In this document: positions 12,910-25,700 of the stretch, in pieces
Layout of the letters: each line of letters opens with the position of its first letter
Position numbering within the stretch: position 1 is the first letter of the stretch
From: Ligula intestinalis
Lineage: Eukaryota; Platyhelminthes; Cestoda; Diphyllobothriidea; Diphyllobothriidae
Assembly: GCA_036362985.1 (NCBI GenBank)
Contig: JAYGXS010000005.1
Location: forward strand, 11,461,136 to 11,525,135
Reading direction: 5' to 3'
Length of the DNA stretch: 64,000 nt
Notes under the pieces: model-generated
Told to the model about the DNA's origin: nothing
The model's input: only the letters and a program-made list of their open reading frames with translations
Database searches by the model: none
Program-made: the position numbers and the translations under genes

Positions 12910-12975
12910 ATAAATGTAAAGGCCTGATGAGAAATTATCGAAAAAAACATATGTTCGCCAATTTATCTTCTGAGA
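12910..12975 (+). ncRNA. PLE-type minimal hammerhead motif B
   Basis: CTGATGA (12924-12930), a GA/TC two-pair helix II, GAAA (from 12940), an A-expanded helix III with CATATG apex, and UC (12955-12956) followed by GCC. The GGC just before the core pairs with this GCC to start helix I. The flanking sequence aligns with motif A, including TTCGCC and a TATCTTCT-like block downstream and a C-rich tract (about 12818-12845) upstream. Confidence 0.55.
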
Positions 12976-13369
12976 TTATGACTGCCGTTATAAATTCGAC
13001 TATATGTTATGGAAGGCATGTGCTTATTTGACAGAAAATTACGCCTTCTTTAAATTTTATTCTGAACTGAAGGGTTTCCTTCAGTTTAAAAAATTTTTCT
13101 AAATTGCCGAATGATTTTGAAAGCTACCGACTGATAGAAAGAAATTCAAGTTTTACAAACTGAATGTTGTGTTCATCTTATATAAGGAAAAGTAATTTCT
13201 TGCCTATGCTTTGAAGAAGAAGTTACATAACTCTCACAGAATTTCGCAATAGACATGGACCATGCTGTATATGCGAGTGGCAGCATTAAAAAATGACGGA
13301 TATGATATATTATGAATGAATATCATACGGTCGTAAAAAACTCAAGACTAGAATTTATTTTAAAACGAA

Positions 13370-13730
13370 GGAAATCCTTCCTTCATGAATATAATTTAAA
13401 GGTGTAATTTGCTATCAAATAAGTACAAGAGCAGATTTTTTCGTGTATGCCTTCCACAAAATATTTTGAATTCATAAAGGCAGTCAAAATAAATGATAAA
13501 AATGCAAACTATATAAGTAGCCATTTTTTACCGAATCAGCTTTTGCAGCAGTTAAAAAGAAGCTCATACAAGAGTCGGCGTATTAGCGTGACTGTAAAAA
13601 ATTGAAATTGGACTGCATGATAAACAGTATTGCCACCCTACTTAATGTTGTTTTGTGAGTGATTTCCGCTCTTTTTCAAATTGCAGACTGTTTCATGCAG
13701 CACTCGCCGTACTGTATGCAGGGACAAGTG
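13370..13730 (+). repeat. AT-rich dispersed repeat copy
   Basis: ATAAGTAGCCATTTTTTACC, AGAAGCTCATACAAGAGTCG, TACTTAATGTTGTTTTGTGA and GCAGCACTCGCCGTACTG match the 3' half of the intronic units. The 127-codon frame starting at 13659 begins in this repeat and is probably not a gene. Confidence 0.5.
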
Positions 13731-14865
13731 CTGGAGAAGACACGCACGATCTGGGTGAGAATTTCTGGCCTGTTGGCCATTGCCTGCCCGACATTTGTGG
13801 AACTCAAGTCTCAAAGACAGCTTCATCGGCCACGTAGCGTCTTGAAGTCCAGTGCTGAACGACTAAACCACGAATCTATGTTCTTGGTCGTCGTGATTGA
13901 GAATAAGAATTGTGTGAGGAGTGCACTTGTTTGTCAGTCAACAAGACTTACTTGTCCAGCTGCGCTATTCGGCTCAAGGAGAAACCAAGATTATCGGGAT
14001 GATGCCATCCCAAGTAGATTTTTAAATCTTAAAAAAGCCTAAACTTCCATGAATGCGGAAAACCGCTGCAACTCTGAACAAAAATGTAAAAAAAATTGTC
14101 GTTTGAAGTCTTAAACAGGGCGTTTTATCGTACAGTTCAGTAAATTTCTTCGTAGGTTAACAATGAGTTCCGGATCATCGTTCAACGTCCGGCTAACATT
14201 TAACGATTTTTTGTATTTTGATAGAGGTTGTTCTGTGTGTTTATCGAAACATTCAAAATAGGATATTTCTTAAAAGCATTTGCCGCAGAAGTGGGTTATG
14301 GCTATCCTTTCTTGTGATGATGGCTGTTTGGGTCATATTTGTAGACTCACCCACACAGAAAAACTAATTGCCGAGAAAAATGAATGTCCAGAACAATTGT
14401 CGGATAGTTAGGTGAAACAGATCAGTTAAAAACGTTTTTTTTGAGTAACTTCTCGGAAAAAGCATTTTCATTAGATACGTAGCTTAAAAATTACACACAA
14501 TTTGCATTTTTTTGAAGGTTATCTCAAAACTAAAGTTAGGGACTTTAACCGACTTTTGATTTTTCTGAAAAGCAGCAATAAAATCAGATACTGAAAATAA
14601 AAGAATTCACTTTGCTCGTTATATTGGGGTGTTTTTCACCATACTTACTTAGATTAAGGCCCTGTTCTTGTATTGAAAATGCCCAAAAGAGTGACCGTTT
14701 ATACATACTAAGATGAGCGAGAATCGCTAACCTTTTGTTCATTCGGCTTCTAGATTAAACATCTGCGAAAGCAATAAGATGCATGGATGTAACTTGCTGC
14801 ATCCTGTAGCTATAATATAGGTTGTTGTCATCCGCGGAAATTATACTTTTTTCCTAATTTGAAAA

Positions 14866-14916
14866 GTTGATTTGGCGAACGTAGCTTTCGGCATGGCATC
14901 ATCAGGTCGGTAAGTT
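14866..14916 (-). ncRNA. PLE-type minimal hammerhead motif C
   Basis: On the minus strand: CTGATGA (14899-14905), a TGCCATGC helix II hairpin, C-GAAA (14886-14889), G-C-TAC-G-T as helix III, and UC at 14877-14878 followed by GCC. The core is complete. The helix I strand adjacent to the core pairs poorly. The motif aligns with copies A and B around the core and the TTCGCC end. Confidence 0.5.
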
Positions 14917-14948
14917 TGCCGTACAGTTAAACAGGATTAATAGGGACA

Positions 14949-15122
14949 CTGTGATAACAACTCACCGCTTTCATGCCGCCTACATGGCGAGATCGGCAGG
15001 TAGAGGTCCTTTATTAAGAACCTGACCCAATTCCCTCCATTCCGCTCCTCCCCCAGCACACATATCTTTACACGCTGATCTCGCCAGGCGGGTGCCGTGA
15101 AAGCGATGAGTTGTAATCACAG
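14949..15122. repeat. Inverted repeat, about 46-bp arms, about 80-bp spacer
   Basis: The left arm starts CTGTGATAACAACTCACCGC and the right arm ends GCGATGAGTTGTAATCACAG. GGCGAGATC and GATCTCGCC mark the inner ends. This is a foldback or MITE-like element. Confidence 0.8.
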
Positions 15123-15129
15123 AACACTT

Positions 15130-17740
15130 ATTTTCCCTGTCCAACTGTACAGTTTATATTATCCCTGCAAATGTACCGAGCTGATGAAAACTTGCTGGAA
15201 ACATAAAACATACGTATTTTGTCTACGGTACCAACTGTTGGCGTGGTAAACATACCGACGGCCAAGCAAGCTTGGGAAAAATAATTACGAAATTGGCAAA
15301 AAAGCCGGCGCTTTATGCGCAAAAGAATCTCCTACAAGCTCTTCGTCGACGTGGCCCACAACAACTCAGGTGCATGTGCTCGTTCGCGCTCAATTCGTTA
15401 CCAAGAGCAGATTTCTCGGTTCCGAAATGGATCGGTTTGCAACATTTCCTGCTTATATTAACAATGTTTTAAAGCATAACGTACAGAAACAAGGTAATTA
15501 TTCAGGCGTATTATATAGCATAGGACGTTTCGTGGATATTCAGTTACCTCTGATTTCGTCCAAATTTTGCCTATTTTCCTATAAAAAACAAGATTGAACA
15601 AGCAAAGGCCTTTCGTAAATAGCTTTCTTAGCCTCTACTCCCTTCAATAAAACAAAATAACAATACCAACTCTATGCTGACTCAATTTTTAGTCAAGACG
15701 GTGCATGAATGAGGCCATCAACTGTGCATACAAACCCGGACAAGATGTACAAACCGAAAGTAAGCAATCTGAGCAAACATGGTCCCACAACGAACATACC
15801 AGAAGAGGAAGAAGGAGAGTCAAAGGTATTGTTAATGGAGAGGAAGACACGTAATACCGGCGGCCATGAAGCCCTAAAAACATGTGTCGAAAGGTTGAGA
15901 CAGTAGGAAAAAGCCGATTAGCTCAGCCAGTCTTTTCAACTTTTTTTCGATTGTCTGCATTAAACGCTTGAAATAGGGAGCCGATCAAGCTGCTGGAGTA
16001 GTCAGCCAGAGAAAAGATACGTTCCGGCCTTCGATTCCCGTCTCATAGACAGTCATACATTTTTTCATCGTCCCCGGCCGAGAAAGAAGAATAGGTGACA
16101 ATTCATGGGACCAATTAATATATAAGCTTCCTTTTCGAAAACATTCTAATTCTCATCATCAGAGCATGGTACCTTCTTTTCCGCCAGTGTGGAATGAATG
16201 CGTCTCACTGATAGCCTTGTGTTATAACCATGCCTGATGCACGCGGTGCCCGATTGCACCCGCGAGGGAAGAAGGTGGCAGCGATCAGGAGTCAAATGAA
16301 CGGCGTGGCACACATTACCGTGGAGACGCCCGTAAGGGCGAGGGCGATTCGAACTACCATCAGCAATCGATCGGCACACGTGCATCAGACATGGTTATAA
16401 ACAAGGCTGGTGGTGAGACACCCTTATTCGAGACAGGCGGAGGAGTAGGCACAACGCTCTGACGCTGAGAACGAGAATGTCTTCGAACCATCAGCTTTTA
16501 TATAACTTGGTCCGAGGACTTTCCCCTCATCTTCTTCCTCTTCCGGGGAGGATGTAGGTGATATTATATCTAGACCTCGAACCTTTCCACATAGTTATAT
16601 ATAAAATGGTAGGTGGGCGTTCACCGATCGCTAAGGAGCTGTGCTGTGCCTTTGGACTCGCTCTAGAGCAAACCAGGAGCCACTCCATGGCTAACATAGC
16701 CTAGGCAGAAATAAATTTCCGACAAAGACAAGGGAGGATGGAATGCACAGTTCTGGACCAATAAGTCGTCATCAGCCAATCATATCCAACATCAGGGTAA
16801 GCCACCCTCGAGGCCCATACCCGTGACCTTGTTAGCTAGAAGTGCAACTCTCTTACCACAGCCTGCAAAAACAGTCATAGCAACTTTACTGCCAGTTTAA
16901 ACAGTTTCAAAGACAGGTGGAAGTGGAGACGACCTTTCATGATAAAGTCCCGGCGGAAGACCATCAGTGTGGTTGGCTGACTATACGTGATAGGTTCGAA
17001 AACCCTTTTGCCCCTATTTGGAAGTAAAATATCCCTAGAATACGATTTACAATATGCACCGACAGTCAAACCCACTTGCAGTTAAGTGCTTCTGCTGAAA
17101 ACGTGAAGTGAAGTCGATGAGCTGAAAGGGAAATTTATCGTTCACGGCTACACCACCAGTGATCTGTGGAAGGTGACAGACAGACCACGTTTAGTCTTTC
17201 TTGACTTCTCTGACTCTGTATCCAACAGTCACGCCTACTTCAAATCCAATGATAACAACCGAACTGAGAGAGGATTGGTAAATTCAGTCATAAGCATAAA
17301 TTGTTATGAACATCAAGGGGATTTTCCATCGATTAAATTCCTCTATGATTTTCAATGATAGCTGCGTCCGTCGAGATACGGGAGGTCCATTGAGTATCAG
17401 TGAATATTTTCCTGTTTCCCGTCAGCATAATTAATTACCCATGAAAATATATGTGTTCTCCATTTTGCATCCACATCAAAGGTTGCCGATGAATATGTTC
17501 TTGATAAGAGACTAGAATAGAAGCCAATCCCCATTATGTGACTGCATGAGTATTCCCACAGCATCAGTTTGTGCAGGTTTATTGCATTTGCAGCCATCAT
17601 GCAAATATAGCAATCATCTGACTGACGATTTGTCGTAATAGATATTTCAGGGGGTAGTTCGGTATACGTAGGATGTTGGCTTGAGGCATAGAAAGCCATT
17701 TACTACAGAAGAACACAATTAAAACCTATGAACCTATGAA
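15130..17740. other. Unassigned, possible tRNA-derived remnant near 15.9 kb
   Basis: TTAGCTCAGCCAGTC (about 15917) and CTTCGATTCCCGTC (about 16028) resemble A and B boxes but lie about 110 bp apart. A 65-codon charged frame (15709, KHGPTTNIPEEEE) is unrecognised. Nothing firm. Confidence 0.25.
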
Positions 17741-17746
17741 CCAATG

Positions 17747-18316
17747 AACTGGCGAACACTCACATATGTAAAGAATGTATCTGAGCTCGTCGAAAGACAG
17801 TTACGAGAACACCAAATTCAAATGGCGCACAAACCGGCAACTACCCTGCGCACTTAACTTGTACACCCTAAAGACAGGGTGGACCATTTCGACAGAAAGC
17901 AAGTTATCTACAAAATACCTTGTTCCGATTGCCATGCAGTCTATCGTGGTCAAACTGGGAAAACCCTAGCTACCCGCGTCCGGCAAAACCAGTCAAACGT
18001 GAGGAACAAATACCACAAATAAGAGGTTTTCATGCACACATTGGAAAAAGGACATGACTTTGCATAGGAGGAAACCCAAATCGTTAGCACCTGCCCAACT
18101 AGACAAGGCCGAGAATTCCTGGAGGCAATGCACTCAGACGAGGCATGCATAAACAGGCATATCAATTAGGATATTAATTACAAATTCCTCAAAACCAGGT
18201 GGAAGCACAAACAACGACCACGGACGACAGGAGTCAGTGCGGATGACAATTATTCGCGTTACCTTCCCCACCCTCCTCCTCCCTTCCTCCTGCATTCGGT
18301 TGAAAATTATTTCATC
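17747..18316 (+). pseudogene. Penelope-like element fragment, second lineage (GIY-YIG end)
   Basis: One reading frame runs through this region with four stop codons. It reads YVKNVSELVERQLREH, then the GIY-YIG-type core VIYKIPCSDC and AVYRGQTGKTLATRVRQ, then FMHTLEKGHDFA, REFLEAMHSDEACINRHIN and FLKTRWKH. The frame ends in a proline-rich stretch (PHPPPPSLLH) encoded by a pyrimidine tract at about 18265-18295. This is the C-terminal endonuclease part of a PLE that is clearly divergent from the copy at 33-34 kb. The RT domain is absent. Upstream lies a short imprecise tandem of an 8-bp unit (aacctatg) at about 17725-17745. Confidence 0.8.
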
Positions 18317-18319
18317 CCT

Positions 18320-20920
18320 CGGCCACGTAATTAAATGCGACCAACGATTATTTGCTAACTTATTAAATTGCTGTAGAATCTTCTGTTTGTCATCGTGTTG
18401 AGTTAGCTGTTTTTTACATAACTCTCATGCTTTTTGAAGACGAACTGGGGAACCAGAGTTGAAAATTCACACAGTTAAGAACTCTTTCTCAAAGAACTTC
18501 TTTTACCGAATAAGACTTCTTGGAATGCAAATTTTACAATATATACGAAAAAAACCACACCACAGACTCTATTGCTTATATGTGCTTCATTATAAATGAA
18601 CATTAATTTATGAAGTAAGTTTTTCAATTTATCCTTTCTAGAACCGAAAAACCGATTAAAAATCAATAAAAAGAAGACGAGGGCAGGTATGAGAAATCCT
18701 TTTTTTGGAATGAGGGAGAAAATCTAATTTCAGATATAAGATTTTGCACTTTTCTGACACTTGCAACAAAACACAGTAATCAACTTTTTTTGACAAGTTG
18801 ATGGCGTAAAAAACGTTTGTTGAGTACCCGCGATATGCTACCACTTTTGTATTAAGCCGTGCGATTAGGAGGTCAAAACACTTCATGGCTAAACCTTATT
18901 GTTGAGCACATAGGGAAATAGGCAGCCAAGGTCTGTGGCGTGTGCCTTCACTACCTTGGAGTTGTTTAACAATAGAACAGCGGCTAGAGAGTAGCATCGA
19001 GAACGTATGGTTCGCGAGCCAGGTGTGGCTCTTTTGATGATTGCATCTGGCTCACGCAGATAAAATTGAAATTAAAAACTTCGAGTTTTTTTTACAAAAT
19101 GATTTGAAAAGATTAAATCCAGAGGCTTATTATACTCACATTTGATGGAATTAAATCTTAAAATATAGCACATGTCTCTCACATATGTGCTTTCTTGGCT
19201 CTCTGTGTCAAAAAGATTGTCGACCTCTGGTCTAGACTGAGGTAAGCTGAACCGAAATGGTCTACAAACAGGCAAGTGGGCGACTATATTCGTCTTACAA
19301 CAAATAAAATTTATATATCTCTAAGGATTATTCATAAGAAACAAAATATTAAAAACGTCTGGTGGATTTCTGCCTCTACCGGTAAAATGATTGGAGAACG
19401 TCTCTTATTTGCTTCGGAGTGTACTTAACACAGAATTTCATTCTGGGAGAGCGAGTAATTTCCTGATTAAATCTTGATTTTAGATGAGACTTCGAATCCT
19501 GTCTAGTTAGTCAGATGTTGATAAAACGTCTCCCGGAAGACACTGTGTCGACAGAAAATTTTCAAAAAACTGTTGACGGCTGATGGTCTGGACTACAATG
19601 AAATTCGAAGAGCGACCTATCTAATGATCTTAATCGAAGACCGTTAATAGCAAGGTCTTCATAAAAGTCTTCACAGATGCCCCCAATTACAGCGCAATTC
19701 GCGTACATCAAATGTAGGAGAATGTCCCTGTTCATCGATTAAAAATCGATGGATTCTAATTTTACTCGCAAATATAAACTTACCTTCTAAATCATGGCCT
19801 ACCGCTACGCCTACGGACTGCGAAGCATATCCATCTAGGCTAAAAACCAGGGACTTCAATCCCTTTGGATATCAGTTCACATTACTCAACCATCGTGGAG
19901 ACAAGACCAGAAATATTGCTTGTCATAGCAAAAGCTGAATATTATTGTCTAATAATATTAGTACAAATTACAGCAATTTTACGCGCACAGGTTTATCAAC
20001 AGAGTACGGTATGATATATTTTTTGTCTTTGAGTATGAACTCGTCATATTATACTTATTTTCTTGCTATGATGCATAAAAAGCCTTATTCCTTATCTAAG
20101 CCACAAGAACTTGAAATGTCATAAAATCTTTTGGATTTTATGGTTTGCAATAAAATAAATAATTTCTCGCTTCTTGGTTTGCACTAGGACCATATGAACC
20201 GGTTATATTTGCACAGAACAATTTCATACAGCGTCCGCAGTTGCCAGCGTCAAGGCTTCGAAGCCAACCACCTACATACAATTAACTTTCTTATTGGCCC
20301 TAACCCCGCCCCCGACACAGGTCAGAAAACACTGACAACAGCATTTTCTCTTCACTTACATAGCTACATTATGATCTTATTTCTACTTGCCTGCATCATT
20401 TTAGTTTTTCCGTAGAATTAAAAAAATATACCGGTCCGAAGAGAGTTTACCGAACGCAAGCATATACTGTTCACCTTATTTTCGATTTCATTTTGAATTT
20501 TGAATTTTTACGTCACTGATAAATAATAATTTACAAAGTAGTGTATACCTTGTATTTTAGTTTACTTTTCTAATTTCAATCATATTATTTAGTTGACCTG
20601 CCATTAAATCTTTTTGCATCTGATGGTTTTTTGTAGAATAGATTGCTCATGCCTCGCAAATTCTAAGGTATAAACCGAAATTTTCATTCTACCGAATAAC
20701 AGTGGTTTCCCTTAAGTAGCATAACGTTCGTGCATCGACGATGGGCGGCCTGGGTGAAACAAGAGTAGTTGTGCGAAGTGCCTGAGCATGCATCTGTTAG
20801 GCCACGCACTTTAGGTAAAGAGAGCATATTTTTATATTTCCTATTTTCGGTGCAGTTAACCGAACACTGGCGGAGCTTTCGGGGTCCAAGAAAATAAATA
20901 TGATGAGCATACTGTGGACT
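18320..20920. other. Unassigned AT-rich sequence
   Basis: Immediately after the PLE fragment this is probably its decayed 3' region (to about 18480). The rest shows no gene or clear repeat. Confidence 0.3.
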
Positions 20921-20924
20921 TGTA

Positions 20925-21320
20925 GTGGGTCAGTGCCTGCTCGTTGTCTGGCCTTCCTCTCGTGATCTCAATCTGTCTGGACCTCAAGGTCGTTGCAAGT
21001 GCCGCGAGACACAGGCCACCACGATGTCCATCAACGGTGTCGAGCCGTACGCCATCTACCTACACACTGTCCATCCGCACAGTCTCCAACCAATCGCAGG
21101 CCGACCTAGCCAATGGACCCGCTCTCTCTCTGTCTACTGCCCTAACGACCCTAAAAAACTCAATTGGGATTCCGCTCAGGTGCGTCGCGGCCGGCGACGT
21201 CACCCTGTCCTACGAGCCTCGTTGTCCCTCGCCCTGCAAGACCTATTGGCAACCTTCCACTTATCCCTTCTGAAAACAATACACTGTTTCCTCTACTCTG
21301 CCTTCTCAAGACGTCTCTAA
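20925..21320 (+). other. GC-richer island with two CCAAT boxes, function unknown
   Basis: About 400 bp are markedly richer in GC and CG than the flanks and hold overlapping open frames of 131 and 109 codons, neither of which I recognise. CCAATCGCAGG (about 21091) and CCAATGG (about 21110) are spaced like paired CCAAT boxes. It could be a promoter-like region, an old coding exon or part of a retroelement. Confidence 0.25.
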
Positions 21321-22601
21321 TATCTTAAGGAACCAGGGTCTGAATGATTGTAGCCGTTAGGGTTAACCGTCATAGCCCTAACTCCTATAGACTGTATCAT
21401 TTTTGTGTTCAATAATCAAATATTGACGTGGACACGACCAAAGCAAGTACCAGTTATACTGAGAAAACTGCCATGAGATCGGAGCACTTCCTCATGCTTT
21501 TCTATTTGGTTGACGAACTTATAAGGAAATCGGAGGTCCTGTTGTACAATCAACTCTACATGTGTCTTGATTTGCGGGATGTTTCCCTAGAGGATAGCAG
21601 GCTTCAGCTTTACTAGATGTGAACCACAGTTCTGAAATCTGCATGCTGCAAACCAGTTGCCTTATCGAAATACAAGTCTAAATGTAGGACTGATTTAGGC
21701 AAATGCCCAGTTCCATCATTGCAAACGATGATGTACATTGGGCGCAGGCCAATGAATTGTGCCTGAATTCCTTTACAGTCATGGGACGAATTTCACTGTG
21801 TCTACCTCATTTTGTATTCTCTTGTACCTACCTGGGCTCTGTAACAAGACAATGTCGGCAGAATTGGAGGCGGAATAAATCGCAGTGGCTAAAAGAGAAG
21901 CGATCACAATCAGATTACGTAAACCAGTACTGTATGCGCAAAAGAAGTTCGTAAAGGTACTGCAACTACCATTGCCGAAAGGCGCCAATTCAACCACCAG
22001 CACCTAAGCACATTTTCCAGTGGCCAGTTCCCTCTGAGGCCGATTAGATTATGGACCCCAAGTTTGTCCCCCGATCCTGCTAATCAAATGAGTTTTCAGT
22101 AACACTGTCATATGCCGATATTCTATGGTACATATACGTATATGCCTACTATATGTAAGTCAGTAGGTATGGTTATGCTTATTACTGCACTCTAAAACGC
22201 GAAAATCTTTAGATTCCTGGAATGCTCTTAGTTTTATTAGTTCTAGCTCAGTTTATAGGTTATTAATAAGTCTATAAGTTTAATTTTAGTTAATTTTAGC
22301 TGGATTAATGTCTAATTAATTTTTTTCACGACCGTACGGTTGCTTGTCGGCTTATCGTACTACAATATCTGCCCAAATGCATGAGAAATTATTGTGAGTT
22401 TAAACAAATGAAGGAAAAACCTAGTTTTAATGGATTTATTTTTATCTCTTAATTCTGATACAGAGTCAATATACGTTTGTAGCCTATTTCCAGGTTTTTT
22501 TGCGCAGATCTTGCTTCCTATCGGTTGGGTTTAAAATATAAATTATCGAGGGCAAATGGTTGGCTAATTAAGTAATTAATTTTTTGGGAAGAATACGATA
22601 T

Positions 22602-22768
22602 ATCGAACACCGGAATCAGAATTTTATTGGTCTGAGTTTTCGGGATCCTGCAAAAGTCCATCGTCAGAGCGAATCACTGCATTTGTTCCTGTTTTTCCAT
22701 CACTGACGATGGACTCCTGTAGCAGCCCGAAAGTTCAGACCAATAAAATCAAGGCTCCGATGTTCGAT
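22602..22768. repeat. Inverted repeat, 66-bp arms, with a ribozyme-core-like motif in each arm
   Basis: Arms 22602-22667 and 22703-22768 begin ATCGAACA-CGGA and contain TTTTATTGGTCTGA. Each arm, read outward from the centre, shows CTGACGATGGACT, a hairpin, C-GAAA and then TCAGACC-AATAAAA. That order matches the 3' motif of the tRNA-Leu SINE in this window. Confidence 0.8.
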
Positions 22769-22769
22769 A

Positions 22770-25700
22770 AAACTTATTCTCAAAATTAAAACGCTGCTAG
22801 AATCCGAACATTTGTCTCGATTTGTAAGTAATTAATTGACATGCCTTAGGCTTATATGCGCTGAACATTTCATTTTTTTCTTTCCTGTGATATGAGCCAA
22901 CCATATAATCCCTATTTACTCACCTCCCGTAAGGCATAATGCTGTGGCTAGTGATATCTAAGTACCTCGGCATATGAAAATGGTGCTGAGTTTGCTAACA
23001 ACTTGCATATTTTGTTTATTAAGAAATGATTTTAATGAACAGTCCTTAAGAGAATTTATCGAAAGCGAATGAATGCTTGTCAGTGGATCGTTTGTAATTT
23101 TTAATATGAATTTTTGTGATGTCATTGCTGCGCAGACCACTTAAAGAATCGTCGATGTTGTGTCGTAAGTTGACTAAGAGTAACTCAACCATGGCAAAAA
23201 ACTAGACATTCTTCCACAAAATATTTTTGCAGATACGATAACAGTTAAGTTCGCATGCCGCTTTAAATTTCCCTGGCCCCAGCATTCAGCCTTACAGGAC
23301 GGATGGTATTAGTAAACTTTAGGTTTTAGTTTATTATTGAATTAATTCGTTGAATTTTAGTTTTCGTGTAATGCATTGTTTTAAGTTTATTAAGTTATGA
23401 TTAGAACATAGAATTTATTTACGTATAGATGTCTAACTCAACTTAAAATAAATTGAAATAAAAAATATAATAAATTTAAATTAAATTATACTGAAAATAC
23501 CGTAAAACTAATTAAACTTAGCGTAGGCACAGGAAAAGAGATGTCTTATGTTCCAGCAAAACTTTATTTTTACCCAAATTCCTTTTTCAATTATTGCATT
23601 TTTTTGAAATTTACAGGTTTTCGAAAGAATTTTGGTTAAATAATAACTGCTTGCCTGAATTATTTTGTTTTCCGTATGATTCAGTAATTCCATGGACGAT
23701 TAGGATGCGGCCGATTCACCTCCGTAAAACGCACAGCCTAAGGCCAAACCACTTGAGTTCATTTTTATTACCCAGGTCACTTAACTGTACTGTACGGCCT
23801 GAAACGGTGAGATCTCAGTTCATTACCTATCCGATATTTTTTGCAACGTCATTTCATGCCGTCAGTTTCCACGCATGGGCAAGGTTTTGCTGCACAATCT
23901 CACGCAGTTTGGTAGCGCACGCGCTACCCTGCAAGCAAACTTTGCAGGCTATCTGCAAACAGTGGCTTGACTGTGAGAGAAGGTCATGTTGGGCGTATGA
24001 CAGTGGCTTGCAAATCAGTTAATTTACAATGGGACAGACTTACAAAGCATCTATCATATTCATCCATCACCCGTCCGGGATCGATAGCGAGAGAAAGACA
24101 GAATCATCGGGGTCGAACTCGGATGCAATTGCTGGCCTACCATGTTAAGATATTTTTATTCAGATAGCAAATGCGTTATCTCACGAAATGTTCATGGAAA
24201 TGCTGTAAGGAGTTTTATATTAGAAAATATTACTTAGTAAGGGTTTTTGCGATTGAGAAACATGCAGCATAATCATACAAGGAGGGCGCGATCGCTGGAT
24301 CACTAGGTTGTTTGGCCTAACGGTTCAGAGTTGCGCTCCAACCCACCATCATGGGCAGTCTCAAATAAGGGCCAGTTAATTTAAGGTTCTAGTAATCGCA
24401 ACCTCTTCTAAACTCTTTCCTTAAACTCTCCTTTTTGATTTAATCGACACTCAGCACAAGCGCCAATTAGTTCAGTTAAGCCAGGATGAGAGTTTCTAAA
24501 TAGTTTATTTCCGGCAGCCTGAAAACATTCTTTTAAAACTGATTACGTAATTAGCAATGTAAGCCGGAAAATTTTTGAAAGCCTTAAATGTTTGAAGAGA
24601 AAAAATATGCTTAAAAGGTATTGGCTTCTTCGCAAACATTTGAAAAAGATTTATGTCTTTTTGAAAATTTAGACGGGAAGGAAGGGTATCTTTGGATTCA
24701 AAAGCTACTTCTGTTTTCGAACATTTTATATGGCAGCACATCCACAGTCTTCATGACTTTCTCGCACAATTACTTTCTTCACAAAAGGGTTAAACGTACT
24801 GCGCTGCGTCTTTCTCAACATCTCCTTCCAAATCCAACTGGCAATGATGACAGGGCAATACCGCTGACCGCAGATGGATCCGAGGGTACGGGGTGCAGAA
24901 GCATGTCATACACGACCCGGTACTCCTTCCAGGTCAGGAGCCCAAGTAGATGGAAGTGTCATAGGAGCCACATTTGGAGAGTCATTGCAGACTCTTCTGA
25001 GCCCTTCAGAAGTCTTGCGAGCTCTCCTCGGAAGTTGGCTACCTTTCTGGCAATGACTCCCTTCACATTATGTTAGACTCAGTTGCGATGATTTGCCTTG
25101 ACTATGGATGCCAAAGGGCTTTTCAAATTAAGCTGTCACTTTTGCTGTCTCCACTTTAAAGGTAATTTTCTCAAATATACGTTGGTTGCTTTACATTGCC
25201 CATTATAAACCGATTTTTGTCCCTTCTTGTTTAGTTGAACTGCAATGAGGTCTGAGTGCACGAGGTTACGACGCTAGCGCCGTTTTAGAAATAGTCTAAT
25301 TTGGATTTTGTTTGACGGATTCTCCAGGAACATTTGTACACGATGTCGAAAATTGCAGTCATTTGCAAGTATTGATTACTTTTAATTCCCCAGTGTTGTG
25401 AAAATTTATGCCTAATTTGATCCTTTTTGAATGAAGGGTTTATTTTGGTGAGAATTTTGGAATGATATTTTCCAAGTAAAGTGTATTTCCCTCTCATATC
25501 CTAGCTACTGCCTCGCTTTTACTGCTCTCACGCACCGCTCAAATGCGGAAGCTATCAATTACCTGGCAATGAAATTGGGAGCAGTGGTTGACGGCGGTAG
25601 TTCGGCGTTCGCGTGGACCCTGTACAGGGTGTCAGCCTGTCTCTCGTGCTAGTCCAACGGAAACTCATCGCAGCCCGTTCGGGAGGCAGAGCCCCAGCGC

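Noticed and set aside
13659..14042. 127-codon open frame as a gene
   Set aside because: It starts inside an AT-rich dispersed repeat that occurs at several other places, and the translation has no recognisable motif.
15709..15906. Charged 65-codon frame as an exon
   Set aside because: No flanking splice signals that I trust and no family recognised; its surroundings look like decayed repeats.
24621..25076. 151-codon open frame as a gene
   Set aside because: No motif on either strand, no splice or start context, and the reverse strand has stops. Probably chance.
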